Assembly (NCBI RefSeq): GCF_003264365.1
Contig: NZ_PYAK01000023.1
Location: 37,570-101,569, forward strand
Source: Micromonospora noduli
GTDB lineage: Bacteria; Actinomycetota; Actinomycetes; Mycobacteriales; Micromonosporaceae
DNA: 64,000 nucleotides
Reading direction: 5' to 3'
Shown: piece after piece, positions 25,042 through 32,735 of the stretch
Layout of the letters: every line of letters begins with the position of its first letter
How positions within the stretch are numbered: position 1 is the first letter of the stretch
The notes under the pieces: generated by a model
Database searches by the model: none
Seen by the model: only the letters and a program-made list of their open reading frames with translations
What the model was told of the DNA's origin: nothing
Program-made: the position numbers and the translations under genes

Positions 25042-25836
25042 TCAGTGGTTGGCGGCCGCGCTGCCGAGCAACCCACGCAGGTCGGTGGCGAGCCGGTCGA
25101 AGCGGGGATCCGACATCACCTGCGCGTAGTCGCGGTGCGCCGGTAGCTCGACCGAAAAGGTGCGGATGATCCGGCCGGGCCGGGGACTCATCACCACGAC
25201 CCGGGTGCCGAGGAAGACCGCCTCGGCGATGGAGTGGGTGACCAGCACCACAGTGGTCCCGGTCTCCCGCCAGATCCGGTGCAGTTCGGCGTTCATCTGC
25301 TCCCGGGTCAGCGCGTCCAGGGCGCCGAACGGTTCGTCCATGAGCAGCACCGGCGGGGAGTGCAGCAGCGCGCGGCAGAGCGCCACCCGCTGCTGCATGC
25401 CGCCGGACAGCTCGTGTGGCAAAGCCTTCTCGAAGCCGGTCAGGCCGGTCATCTCGATCAGCTCGTCGGCGCGGCGGGCCGCCTGCGCCCGGTCCATGCC
25501 GCGCATCTCGGCCTGGAGCAGGATGTTGGCTCGGGCACCGCGCCACTCCAGCAACGCGGCCTTCTGAAAGACGAAGCCGATCTCCTTCTGCGGGCCGCGC
25601 ACCGGGCGCTCCAGCAGCGACACGTCACCGCTGGTCGGCTTGACCAACCCCGCGACGATCTTCAGAAGGGTGGACTTGCCGCAGCCGGACGGGCCGACGA
25701 TCGTGACGAACTCGCCCGGCTCGATGTCCAGCGACACGTCGTCCAACGCGGTGGTCTGCGACCGTCGGGTGGTGAACCGGACGGTCAGCCCGGACATCCC
25801 GATGGCGGTGCCGGTGGCTGCCGGCGCGGCGGTCAC
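25042..25836 (-). CDS. ABC transporter ATP-binding protein (SsuB/TauB/ThiZ type)
   Basis: A 264-residue ABC ATPase. Walker A GPSGCGKST at about residues 49-57, Q-loop in FVFQKAALLEW, signature LSGGMQQRVALCRAL at about 143, Walker B VLLMDEPFGALDALTREQM, and the H-loop in VLVTHSIAEA. The sequence falls with nitrate/sulfonate/taurine/pyrimidine-precursor importers, as expected from its partners. The GTG start lies four bases after the stop codon of the binding-protein gene, indicating coupled translation. It energises uptake through the permease encoded at 26869-27840. The final 35 residues (RDYAQVMSDPRFDRLATDL) form a regulatory-looking tail common in this subfamily. Confidence 0.9.
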   Translation of the reverse strand: MTAAPAATGTAIGMSGLTVRFTTRRSQTTALDDVSLDIEPGEFVTIVGPSGCGKSTLLKIVAGLVKPTSGDVSLLERPVRGPQKEIGFVFQKAALLEWRGARANILLQAEMRGMDRAQAARRADELIEMTGLTGFEKALPHELSGGMQQRVALCRALLHSPPVLLMDEPFGALDALTREQMNAELHRIWRETGTTVVLVTHSIAEAVFLGTRVVVMSPRPGRIIRTFSVELPAHRDYAQVMSDPRFDRLATDLRGLLGSAAANH

Positions 25837-25840
25837 CGGG

Positions 25841-26845
25841 TCACCCCTGCGCCGCGTACGAGGAGTCCCAGTACGCGCTGGGCGCTCCCGGGTTTTTCAG
25901 CTCGGCGTAGCGGGACATCAGGTCGATGGTCTCGGTCCACTGGGCCTCGGTGTTCACCCCGGGCGGGCCGTCCGCGCCGATCAGCGGCATGTTGAGCGTG
26001 AGCTGCTTGGTGAGCACCTCGGGCGCCGGCTCGTTCTCGGCCAGAGCCGTCATCGCGCTCACCGCACCGGCCGGGTCCCGGGCGGCGTCGGCCCAGGACT
26101 TCTGGGTGGCCCGAACGAACTTGCGGACCAGCTCTGGGTCCTTCTGCAGGGTCTGGGTGTTGGCGATCAGGCCGGTGCCGAGCAGGTTCATCCCGTAGTC
26201 GGCGAAGAGCAGCACGTCGACCTTCTTGCCGGTCTTGCTCTCGATGGTGGGCGCCTGGTCGTGGAAGAAGCCCATGATGGCGTCGACCTTGCCCTCGGCC
26301 AGGGCGGCGATCTTGCCGGCGGCGTCGACGTTGACCACCTTGACGTCGTCCTTCTTGAGGCCGTTCTTCTCCAGCCAGGCCGGGAAGGTCGCGTAGAGGG
26401 CGTCGCCGGGGGTGCCGCCGACGGTCTTGCCCTTGAGGTCGGCCGGTGTCTTGATGTTCTCCTCGGTGAAGAACTCCACCGAGGAGGGTCCCTTCTCCAG
26501 GTACGCGCCGAGGCTGCGCACCGGCATGCCGCTGGCGACCGACTTCAGCAGCACCGGGCTGTCCGCCCAGCCGAAGTCGGTCTGCTTCTGGGCGACCTGC
26601 TTGACGGTGTTGCCCGAGCCGTTGCCGGGCAGGATCTTCAGGTCGATGCCCTCGGCGGAGTAGTAACCCTTCTGCAGGCCGTAGTAGAAGGGCGCGTGCT
26701 CGCCGTAGGGCACCCAGTTGAGGGTGAGGGTGACCTGCTTGCTGCCGTCGGCGTTGGTGCTGCCGGCGGGATCGTCCCCACCGCAGCCGGTGGCGGCGAG
26801 GAGCAGGGCGGCGGTGGCCAGGATGGTGGTGGCGGTGCGTTTCAT
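25841..26845 (-). CDS. ABC transporter substrate-binding lipoprotein, NMT1/THI5-like
   Basis: A 334-residue lipoprotein: MKRTATTILATAALLLAATG precedes the lipobox Cys in AATGCGG, at about residue 21. The mature part begins LTLNWVPYGEHAPFYYGLQKGYY, the typical NMT1/THI5-like (PF09084) opening seen in binding proteins for pyrimidine precursors, sulfonates and nitriles, followed by TDFGWADSPVLL, KTVGGTPGDALY and GFFHDQAPTIES. The ligand is not predictable; the THI5-like opening and an NCS1-like permease in the operon make a heterocyclic ligand as plausible as a sugar. ATG 26845 has GGAGG five bases upstream. Confidence 0.85.
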   Translation of the reverse strand: MKRTATTILATAALLLAATGCGGDDPAGSTNADGSKQVTLTLNWVPYGEHAPFYYGLQKGYYSAEGIDLKILPGNGSGNTVKQVAQKQTDFGWADSPVLLKSVASGMPVRSLGAYLEKGPSSVEFFTEENIKTPADLKGKTVGGTPGDALYATFPAWLEKNGLKKDDVKVVNVDAAGKIAALAEGKVDAIMGFFHDQAPTIESKTGKKVDVLLFADYGMNLLGTGLIANTQTLQKDPELVRKFVRATQKSWADAARDPAGAVSAMTALAENEPAPEVLTKQLTLNMPLIGADGPPGVNTEAQWTETIDLMSRYAELKNPGAPSAYWDSSYAAQG

Positions 26846-26868
26846 CGGTGCCTCCGTGATGGGGTCGG

Positions 26869-27840
26869 TCAGGAGGTGGTGAGGGACACGCCGGCCCGGC
26901 GGCTGGCGTGCCACGGAATGAGCAGTGCCTCGGCGATCTCGACCAGGACGAACAGGACGATGCCGATGGCCGACATCAGGATCAGGTCGGCGAACAGCAG
27001 CGCGGAGTCGAGGTTGCCGTTGGCCAGCAACAGGACGTAGCCGAGCCCTTCGCTGGCGCCGACGAACTCACCGACCACGGCACCGACCACGGCGAGGGTG
27101 ACGGCCACCTTCAGGCCGGCCATCAGGTGCGGCAACGCGTTCGGGAAGCGGATCTTGCGGAAGGTGCGCCACGGCCCGGCGCCCATCGTGGCGGCGAGGT
27201 CGAGCAGCTCCGGGTCGGTGGAGCGCAGCCCGGCCACGCCGGAGATGACCACCGGGAAGAACGCGATGAGCACCGCCAGGATGATCTTCGGGGTGAGGCC
27301 GAGGCCGAACCAGACCACCAGCAGCGGCGCGATGGCGATCTTCGGAATGACCTGTGCGAACAGGACGATCGGGTAGAGCGCCTTGTCCAGGGTGCGGGAG
27401 TATGCGATGGCGACCGCGGTGACCAGACCCAACGCGGCGGCCAGCACGAAGCCGAGCACCGTCTCGTAGAGGGTGACCAGTGTGTGCCGGGCCAGCTCGG
27501 ACCACTGCGTGGTCATCGTCTCCCACACCTGGCCGGGGGTGGGCACCAGGTAGTTCGGGACGTACTCGCGGGCTGCGACGAACCACCAGGCGGCGAAGAA
27601 GACCGCGAGCACCAGCGCCGGACGCCAGAGCGAGTCGGCGAAGGTCAGCGCCCGGCGACCGAGCGTGGGACGTGGTGGACGGCCGCCACCGGGCGGCTGT
27701 TTCGCCACAGTGGACGAAGCCGTGCCGTCGAGGCCGTCCGCCGCATCGACACTGCCAGGCCCGGCAGCGGCTGCTCTCGCACCGCTGGCCTGGTCGGCGG
27801 CGGCCTGCCGGCCCGCCGTGTCCAAAGAGTTCTCGGTCAC
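26869..27840 (-). CDS. ABC transporter permease (SsuC/TauC/ThiX type)
   Basis: A 323-residue membrane protein. The first 65 residues are a Gly/Ala/Pro-rich cytoplasmic extension, longer than usual. Six membrane segments follow from LVLAVFFAAWWFVAAREYVP. The cytoplasmic EAA loop is ELLDLAATMGAGPWRTFRKI followed by RFPNALPHLMAGLK, which couples to the ATPase. GTG 27840 has GAGGAGG six bases upstream. This is the first gene of the transporter block and lies 167 bases after the cupin gene; that gap holds two LacI-like operator candidates, so a separate promoter for the importer and enzymes is likely. Confidence 0.9.
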   Translation of the reverse strand: MTENSLDTAGRQAAADQASGARAAAAGPGSVDAADGLDGTASSTVAKQPPGGGRPPRPTLGRRALTFADSLWRPALVLAVFFAAWWFVAAREYVPNYLVPTPGQVWETMTTQWSELARHTLVTLYETVLGFVLAAALGLVTAVAIAYSRTLDKALYPIVLFAQVIPKIAIAPLLVVWFGLGLTPKIILAVLIAFFPVVISGVAGLRSTDPELLDLAATMGAGPWRTFRKIRFPNALPHLMAGLKVAVTLAVVGAVVGEFVGASEGLGYVLLLANGNLDSALLFADLILMSAIGIVLFVLVEIAEALLIPWHASRRAGVSLTTS

Positions 27841-27898
27841 GCGGAACCTCCTCGGGGCCCGGTACGGCACCCATGGACCGGGCCGTCGGCGGATCAGG

Positions 27899-27951
27899 CA
27901 AACGCTTTCCTGGAGCGTAGGCGGCACCCTCACGCCGGGCAAGGCCTTTCC
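27899..27951. promoter_or_regulatory. Two LacI-like operator candidates upstream of the ABC permease gene
   Basis: CAAACGCTTTCC (27899-27910) and GGCAAGGCCTTTCC (27938-27951, with the perfect core AAGGCCTT) share the CTTTCC half-site with GAAAGGGCTTTCTC at 29080-29093. They are 59 and 98 bases upstream of the GTG at 27840. The LacI regulator at 29155 is the obvious candidate to bind them. Confidence 0.5.
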
Positions 27952-28007
27952 TCGATCTGTTTCCGCCGATGCCTCGCAGCAGCCCGGCACCTGTCCCGAA
28001 GGGACGG

Positions 28008-28724
28008 TCAGCCGGCCGCCGGGTAGGTGTCGAGGAGGCCGCACATACCCAACCGGCCCCGCTCGACCGGCTCGTTCACCGCGTACACCCCGGCGTCGCC
28101 CAGGTGGCCGGGATCCCCCCACTCCAGGGCGTCGAGCTGCGCGGCGGTGTCGGCGGCGGCGCGGCCCGCGCCGGCCTCCCACCGCTGCCGCCACCGCGTC
28201 AGCAGCGGCTGGCGCAGGGCGACCGCGGCGGCGTGGAACGCGGCCAGCGCCGCCGGACCGCCGGACCGCAGGGCCTGGAAGCCGGTCACCGCCAGATCCC
28301 GACGGCGGTACGCGGCGTGCACGTCCGCACCCGGCGCTCCCCCGTCGGGCAACGCCGCCGCCGCGTCGTACGCGGCCGGGTCGGCCAGCACCTCGGGTGG
28401 GAAGGTCAGCACCGCGTCGCCGGCCTCGGGCAGGCCGCTGTTCTGCATCAGCACCACGATGCTCAGCCCGCCGGTGTTGACCAGGCGGTGCACGGTGCCC
28501 GGCTCGAACCAGACCACCACCCCCGGGCGCAGCGGCGTCTCCCGGTAGCCAGCCGTGGTCAGGGTCTGCACCGCGCCCTCGCCGTCGGTCACCACGTACC
28601 CCTCGGTGCAGCACAGGTGCACGTGCGGGGTGCCCCCGACCAGGCCGTCCGGGGCCACTGTGTCGTAGACGCGCAGCCGGGACACCCCGACCCCACCGGG
28701 CAGCGGTGCCGGCCGATCACGCAT
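28008..28724 (-). CDS. Cupin-domain protein, 238 aa
   Basis: A 238-residue protein with one conserved cupin: GGTPHVHLCCTEGYVVTDGEG gives the metal-binding His-x-His...Glu of cupin motif 1, and VVVWFEPGTVHRLVNTGGLSIVVLMQNSG gives motif 2 with its His. The C-terminal half (ADVHAAYRRRDLAVTGFQAL and a helical ALRQPLLTRWRQRWEAG region) is not cupin-like and may be a helical cap. It could be a sugar isomerase/epimerase or a ligand-binding accessory enzyme. Its start overlaps the end of the smaller cupin gene by eight bases, so the two are translated together, possibly acting as partners. Confidence 0.75.
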   Translation of the reverse strand: MRDRPAPLPGGVGVSRLRVYDTVAPDGLVGGTPHVHLCCTEGYVVTDGEGAVQTLTTAGYRETPLRPGVVVWFEPGTVHRLVNTGGLSIVVLMQNSGLPEAGDAVLTFPPEVLADPAAYDAAAALPDGGAPGADVHAAYRRRDLAVTGFQALRSGGPAALAAFHAAAVALRQPLLTRWRQRWEAGAGRAAADTAAQLDALEWGDPGHLGDAGVYAVNEPVERGRLGMCGLLDTYPAAG

Positions 28725-29061
28725 CGAAGTACTCGTCGGTGTCGTCGGCGGCCGGCAAAGACACCAGCAGCACGGTGAGATCGCCGATGGCCCGGTGCCG
28801 GCAGCCCGGCTTGATCAGGAACGCGGACATCGGCCGGGCCGGGTGACGGACACCGTCCAGCTCGATCTCGCCCTCACCGGCGAGCACGACGTAGTACTCG
28901 GTGGCGATCCGGTGGTGGTGGGTCACCGCGTCCTGCACCTGGAGCAGATGCACGCTGGCCTGGCCCTCGCTCTCGGCGATGAAACCCCGGCGGGTGGTCC
29001 CACACGAGCAGTGCCGGACGGGAAGGTCGTCAAGTTGAAGTACCGCGAAGCGATCGGACAC
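28717..29061 (-). CDS. Small cupin protein, 114 aa
   Basis: A 114-residue single-domain cupin. VSDRFAVLQLDDLPVRHCSC is the N-terminal strand with a Cys-x-Cys; VTHHHRIATEYYVVLAGEGEIELDG is cupin motif 1 with HHH..E..; MSAFLIKPGCRHRAIGDLTV is motif 2 with the second His. Four side chains of this sort bind one metal ion. Small cupins of this class are often isomerases or ring-opening enzymes in catabolic operons. GTG 29061 has GGGAGG seven bases upstream. It is first in the minus-strand cluster and divergent from the LacI regulator, with a palindromic operator in the 93 bases between them. Confidence 0.8.
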   Translation of the reverse strand: MSDRFAVLQLDDLPVRHCSCGTTRRGFIAESEGQASVHLLQVQDAVTHHHRIATEYYVVLAGEGEIELDGVRHPARPMSAFLIKPGCRHRAIGDLTVLLVSLPAADDTDEYFDA

Positions 29062-29077
29062 GGCCGGGCCTCCCTGC

Positions 29078-29093
29078 GGGAAAGGGCTTTCTC
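29078..29093. promoter_or_regulatory. LacI-type operator in the divergent cupin/lacI control region
   Basis: GGGAAAGGGCTTTCTC holds the near-palindrome GAAAG-GG-CTTTC (29080-29091). It lies between the divergent start codons at 29061 and 29155, the expected site for autoregulation by the adjacent LacI-family protein. Confidence 0.6.
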
Positions 29094-29154
29094 TGCGGTA
29101 CGGTGACGCTAGCCGGCACGACGAAACGCCGTCAACAGATCGAGGGGGCGGGCC

Positions 29155-30228
29155 ATGGCGACCCTGTCCGATGTGGCCCGCCGAGCGGGCGTCTCGCCCG
29201 CCACCGCCTCCCGCGTCATCAACGGCAGCAGCAAGCCGGTCACCGACGAGCTGCGCGAACGGGTGCTCGCCGCCGTCGCCGAGTTGCAGTACGTGCCGAA
29301 CGCGCACGCCCAACTGCTGGCCCGCTCGCACCGCAGCGCGGTCGGCGTGATCGTGCACGACGTCTCCGACCCGTACTTCGCCGAGATCACCCGGGGGCTG
29401 CAACGGGTCGCCACCGACCAGGGCCGACTGCTGATGATCTGCAACAGCTACCGGGACCCGGACCGCGAGTTGGAGTACGTGGAGCTGCTGCGCGGCCACC
29501 AGGTGGCCGCGCTGATCCTGGCCGGCTCGGGCTACCACGACGAGGCGTTCACCCGGCAACTCAACGAGAAGCTCGCCGCGTACGAGGCCACCGGCGGGCG
29601 GGTGGCGGTGATCGGGCGGCACGAGCACTCCGGCGACGCGGTGATGCCGGACAACCGGACCGGCGGCTACCTCGCCGGGCGGGAGCTCTGCGGTCTGGGG
29701 CACCGGGCGATCGGCGTGGTCGCCGGCCCGCGCATCCTGACCACCACCACCGACCGGCTCGCCGGGCTCCGGCAGGCCCTCACCGAGCAGGGCCGCGAGC
29801 TGCCCGAACGGCGCATCCGGTACGCGGAGTTCGACCGCGACGGCGGGGCCGAGGCCACCGCCCGACTGCTCGACGCCGACCCGGAGCTGACCGCGATCGT
29901 GGCGCTCAACGACTCGATGGCCATCGGCGCGCTCGCCACCCTGCGCGCGCGTGGGTTGGCCGTGCCGCAGCAGATCTCGGTGCTGGGTTTCGACGACATG
30001 CCGATCGCCCGGGACGTGACCCCGGCGTTGACCACCGTGCGGCTGCCCCTGGTCGACATGGGTGTGCGGGCGATGTCCCTGGTGCTCGGCGTCGGGGCCC
30101 CGACGCCCCGGGTCGAGGTGCTCCCCGCCGAGCTGGTCCGCCGCGACACCGCCGGTCCCGTCCCACTGTCCACCCGCGCCACAGCGGGTTCCGCGCCACG
30201 CGCACGGCGAGGTGACAGCACGTCGTGA
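29155..30228 (+). CDS. LacI-family transcriptional regulator
   Basis: A 357-residue repressor. MATLSDVARRAGVSPATASR followed by VINGSSKPVTDELRERV is the LacI helix-turn-helix and hinge, residues 1-60 (A-R-S-H-R hinge helix). The periplasmic-binding-protein-like effector domain runs from VGVIVHDVSDPYFAEITRGL to ISVLGFDDMPIARDVTPALTTV. GAGGGGG lies ten bases upstream of ATG 29155. The C-terminal 25 residues are a basic, Ala-rich tail. It is divergent from the cupin/ABC/dehydrogenase cluster and most likely represses it until a sugar-like inducer binds. Its stop overlaps the GTG of the phosphotransferase gene. Confidence 0.9.
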   Translation: MATLSDVARRAGVSPATASRVINGSSKPVTDELRERVLAAVAELQYVPNAHAQLLARSHRSAVGVIVHDVSDPYFAEITRGLQRVATDQGRLLMICNSYRDPDRELEYVELLRGHQVAALILAGSGYHDEAFTRQLNEKLAAYEATGGRVAVIGRHEHSGDAVMPDNRTGGYLAGRELCGLGHRAIGVVAGPRILTTTTDRLAGLRQALTEQGRELPERRIRYAEFDRDGGAEATARLLDADPELTAIVALNDSMAIGALATLRARGLAVPQQISVLGFDDMPIARDVTPALTTVRLPLVDMGVRAMSLVLGVGAPTPRVEVLPAELVRRDTAGPVPLSTRATAGSAPRARRGDSTS

Positions 30229-31244
30229 CCGGTGTCAGCCCGACCCAGCGGCCCCTCACGCGCGCCGATGTGGCGTACCTGGTCGGTGCGTCGTTCGGGC
30301 CACACACCCGGGTCCGGGACGCCGGTCCACTGGCCGGTGGAGGGTACGCGACGGTCTGGTGGGTGCTGCTCGACGACGACCGTCGGGTGGTGCTGAAGCT
30401 GGCGCCGCCGGCCGGAACGCCGCTGCTGCGCTACGAGCGCGGGCTCTGCGCTGCCGAGGAGCGGTACTTTCGGCTCGTCGCGCAGCGGGCGCCGCAGGTG
30501 CCCGTCCCCCCGGTGCTCTGGCGCGGCGCCGACCCGGCGTACGGCGAGTGGTTGGTCACCACGCTGCTGCCCGGCCGGTCGTTGGCCGACCTGGCCGAGG
30601 CCGGTGTCGTGGTCGAGGACGGCCCGGCGCGCCACGACCTCGGGGTGGCTCTCGCCGCGTTGCACCGGGTGACCGGTGAGAGGTTCGGGTACGACGACGA
30701 ACGGGCCGGCGGGCCGACCTGGCGGGCAGCGTTCACGGCGATGCTCGACGCGCTCCTGGCCGACGCGGTCGACTGGGACGTCCGGCTGCCGGTGACCCCG
30801 GACCGCCTGCACGCACTGGTGGGGCGGCACGGCGACGTGCTCGACGAGGTGCGCCGGCCGGCGCTGCTGCACTTCGACTGCTGGGACGGCAACGTGCTGG
30901 CGGCGCCCGACGGGGACGGCCGGTTGCGGCTGCGCGGCCTGGTGGACGGCGAGCGGTTCCTCTACGGCGACCCACTGCTGGACCTGGTTTCACCGCTGCT
31001 CTTCCGACGCGTCGAGGACGAGCCGGAGCACCCTCTGCTGCGCGGTTACCAGGCCAGCGCAGTCGAACCGTTGGTGCTGGACGCTTCGGCACGCCGCCGG
31101 CTCGGTCTCTACCGGTTGCACCTGTACCTGCTGATGACTGTGGAGATGCCCAGCCGCGGGATGACAGCGCGCAGCCATCCCGGGCGGTCGGCCCGGCTGG
31201 CGGCCCTGCTCGACGAGGAACTGGCTGCGCTCGCCTCGGGCTGA
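30225..31244 (+). CDS. Aminoglycoside-phosphotransferase-family kinase
   Basis: A 339-residue APH/choline-kinase-fold protein. GPLAGGGYATVWWVLLDDDRRVVLKLAP is the nucleotide-binding loop with the ATP-anchoring Lys, PALLHFDCWDGNVLA is the Brenner motif (H-x-D-x-x-x-x-N) with catalytic Asp at about residue 223, and LRGLVDGERFLYGDPLLDLV provides the metal-binding Asp. The family phosphorylates small alcohols, sugars or antibiotics. Start GTG 30225 overlaps the lacI stop codon (GTGA), so the kinase is co-translated with the regulator and may act on the same compound. Resistance is not implied. A strong hairpin follows the gene. Confidence 0.8.
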   Translation: MTGVSPTQRPLTRADVAYLVGASFGPHTRVRDAGPLAGGGYATVWWVLLDDDRRVVLKLAPPAGTPLLRYERGLCAAEERYFRLVAQRAPQVPVPPVLWRGADPAYGEWLVTTLLPGRSLADLAEAGVVVEDGPARHDLGVALAALHRVTGERFGYDDERAGGPTWRAAFTAMLDALLADAVDWDVRLPVTPDRLHALVGRHGDVLDEVRRPALLHFDCWDGNVLAAPDGDGRLRLRGLVDGERFLYGDPLLDLVSPLLFRRVEDEPEHPLLRGYQASAVEPLVLDASARRRLGLYRLHLYLLMTVEMPSRGMTARSHPGRSARLAALLDEELAALASG

Positions 31245-31253
31245 CCGCCCGGC

Positions 31254-31290
31254 GCGGGTGGCATCCGGCGCGTGGTCGGACGCCACCCGC
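31254..31290. terminator. Bidirectional hairpin between convergent genes
   Basis: GCGGGTGGCATCCG (31254-31267) pairs with CGGACGCCACCCGC (31277-31290) over 14 positions with one G-U pair and a nine-base loop. It separates the kinase gene (ends 31244) from the fasciclin gene (ends 31297). Confidence 0.75.
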
Positions 31291-31296
31291 CCGCGG

Positions 31297-31959
31297 TCAG
31301 GGTAGGTCGATCGGGCGCAGCACCCGGTCCACGGCGTGCGCGATCTGCCGGTTGCCCTTGTTGACGTCGTAGGAGACGACCCGCGCGTCACGGTCGTCGG
31401 TGTCGGCGTCGACCAGCCGCACCTGGCGGAAGAAGTACAGGTAGGTGCGCACGTCGACCTCGACGGTCGAGCCGAGCGCGGTGGTCAGGTCCGTGCCGTC
31501 GGCCCGGACCGCCGTCTTGCGGTCGATGGTGGCCCCCGGGACCACGTGGTAGAGCAGCACCGACTCGACGGTGTCGATGCCCAGCCCGGCAACGGCGGTG
31601 AAGGCGGCGCTCTCACTCGGCAGCTTCCGGGCCTGCGTGATCTCGCGGACCAACTGCTGGAAGGCGGCGTCGGTGGGGATGAACGCGGTCAGCGCCACGG
31701 TGCCGTCGGTGAGCACCTTGACCGGAGAGTTCGGCTTGGCCTCCAGCACGGCCAGCACGGCCGCCGTCAGCACGTCGAAATCACGCGAGTTGCGATCGAA
31801 GCCGCTGCTGTCCCGGGTGAGCACCTGGGCGAGTGACGTTGTGCCGAGCGGCTTGGGCTTGCTGGTGGCCTGAGCGGCCGGTACGGCGACCGCGGTGGTG
31901 GCCAGCGCGGTGGCCACGGCACCCACCGCCATCCGGGCGGCGATTCGTGCGATCTTCAT
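31297..31959 (-). CDS. Secreted fasciclin (FAS1) domain protein
   Basis: A 220-residue exported protein. MKIARIAARMAVGAVATALA to VPAAQATS is a Sec signal with cleavage near residue 31. One FAS1 domain follows: FDVLTAAVLAVLEAKP, the H1-like motif VALTAFIPTDAAFQQLV, a variable middle, LLYHVVPGATIDRKTAV (H2 'YHVVPG') and a final IAHAVDRVLRPIDLP strand. FAS1 proteins mediate adhesion or carbohydrate/lipid binding at the cell surface. ATG 31959 has AAAGG eight bases upstream. No enzyme motif. The gene is divergent from a GNAT gene and ends at a strong bidirectional hairpin. Confidence 0.85.
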   Translation of the reverse strand: MKIARIAARMAVGAVATALATTAVAVPAAQATSKPKPLGTTSLAQVLTRDSSGFDRNSRDFDVLTAAVLAVLEAKPNSPVKVLTDGTVALTAFIPTDAAFQQLVREITQARKLPSESAAFTAVAGLGIDTVESVLLYHVVPGATIDRKTAVRADGTDLTTALGSTVEVDVRTYLYFFRQVRLVDADTDDRDARVVSYDVNKGNRQIAHAVDRVLRPIDLP

Positions 31960-32093
31960 CAGCGGGCCTTTCGTCGAAGCGACCGGATCCGTGACGTCTC
32001 GTCACGATCCATGCTTCGCACCGGGTGGGCCGCGCAGATGCACCAGCGGATAACGGATTGTCCGATGCTCCTGCCCCGGCCTAACCTCCCCGG

Positions 32094-32579
32094 GTGCTGA
32101 TTCGGGAGTTCGTCGACCGGGACTGGCCGCAGGTGTGGCCGATCATCGAGGAGGTGATCCGGGCACAGGAGACGTTCCCCTACGACCCGGCGATGACCGT
32201 CGAGCAGTCGTACGGCATGTGGGTCGAGGCGGCGCCGGCGCGGACCGTCGTGGCGGTCGACGGCGAGCGGGTGCTCGGCACCGCCAAGATGGGCGCCAAC
32301 CGGCCCGGGCCGGGCGCGCACGTGTCCACCGCCAGCTTCATGGTCGCCGCCGACGCGCGGGGGCGGGGCGTGGGCACCGCGCTGTGCCGTGACGCCCTGA
32401 CCTGGGCCCGCCGGCAGGGGTACGCCGGCATGCAGTTCAACGCCGTGGCGGAGAGCAACAGTTCGGCGATACGGCTGTACCTGCGGGAGGGCTTCGAGGT
32501 GGTCGGCACCGTGCCGGGCGCGTTCCGTCACCCCATCCTCGGCCGGGTCGGCCTGCACGTGATGTACCAGGAGTTCTGA
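32094..32579 (+). CDS. GNAT-family N-acetyltransferase
   Basis: A 161-residue acetyltransferase. VLIREFVDRDWPQVWPIIEE is strand 1 and helix 1; VLGTAKMGANRPGPGAHVST, then ASFMVAADARGRGVGTALCR holds the acetyl-CoA loop R-G-R-G-V-G-T at about residues 94-100; GYAGMQFNAVAESNSSAIRL and YLREGFEVVGTVPGAFRHPI are the typical motif B. The 'N.V.E.N..A..LY...GF' pattern resembles phosphinothricin- or toxin-type acetyltransferases, but the substrate is unknown. GTG 32094 has no Shine-Dalgarno sequence; TAACCT lies six bases upstream, fitting leaderless transcription. Confidence 0.85.
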   Translation: MLIREFVDRDWPQVWPIIEEVIRAQETFPYDPAMTVEQSYGMWVEAAPARTVVAVDGERVLGTAKMGANRPGPGAHVSTASFMVAADARGRGVGTALCRDALTWARRQGYAGMQFNAVAESNSSAIRLYLREGFEVVGTVPGAFRHPILGRVGLHVMYQEF

Positions 32580-32628
32580 CCGCGCCCGCTCCGCTCGCTC
32601 AGGAGGCCACAGTGGTGGTCGGCGCCTT

Positions 32629-32731
32629 TGGAGCTGATGTCACAAACGAATCGGCCGCTGGCCGGGCCGTCGGGTCTTCCCCACCGCCGGGAGCGGCCCC
32701 ACCGCCTGAATCGTTTACGACATCAGCTCCA
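32629..32731. repeat. Inverted-repeat element with 24-base arms and nested stem
   Basis: Arms 32629-32652 and 32708-32731 are inverted repeats with 21 of 24 matches, containing TGGAGCTGATGTC and GACATCAGCTCCA. Inside, GGCCGCT and AGCGGCC form a further seven-base stem. Located between the convergent GNAT and MFS genes, it could act as a terminator or be a small non-autonomous repeat. Confidence 0.75.
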
Positions 32732-32735
32732 TAGC

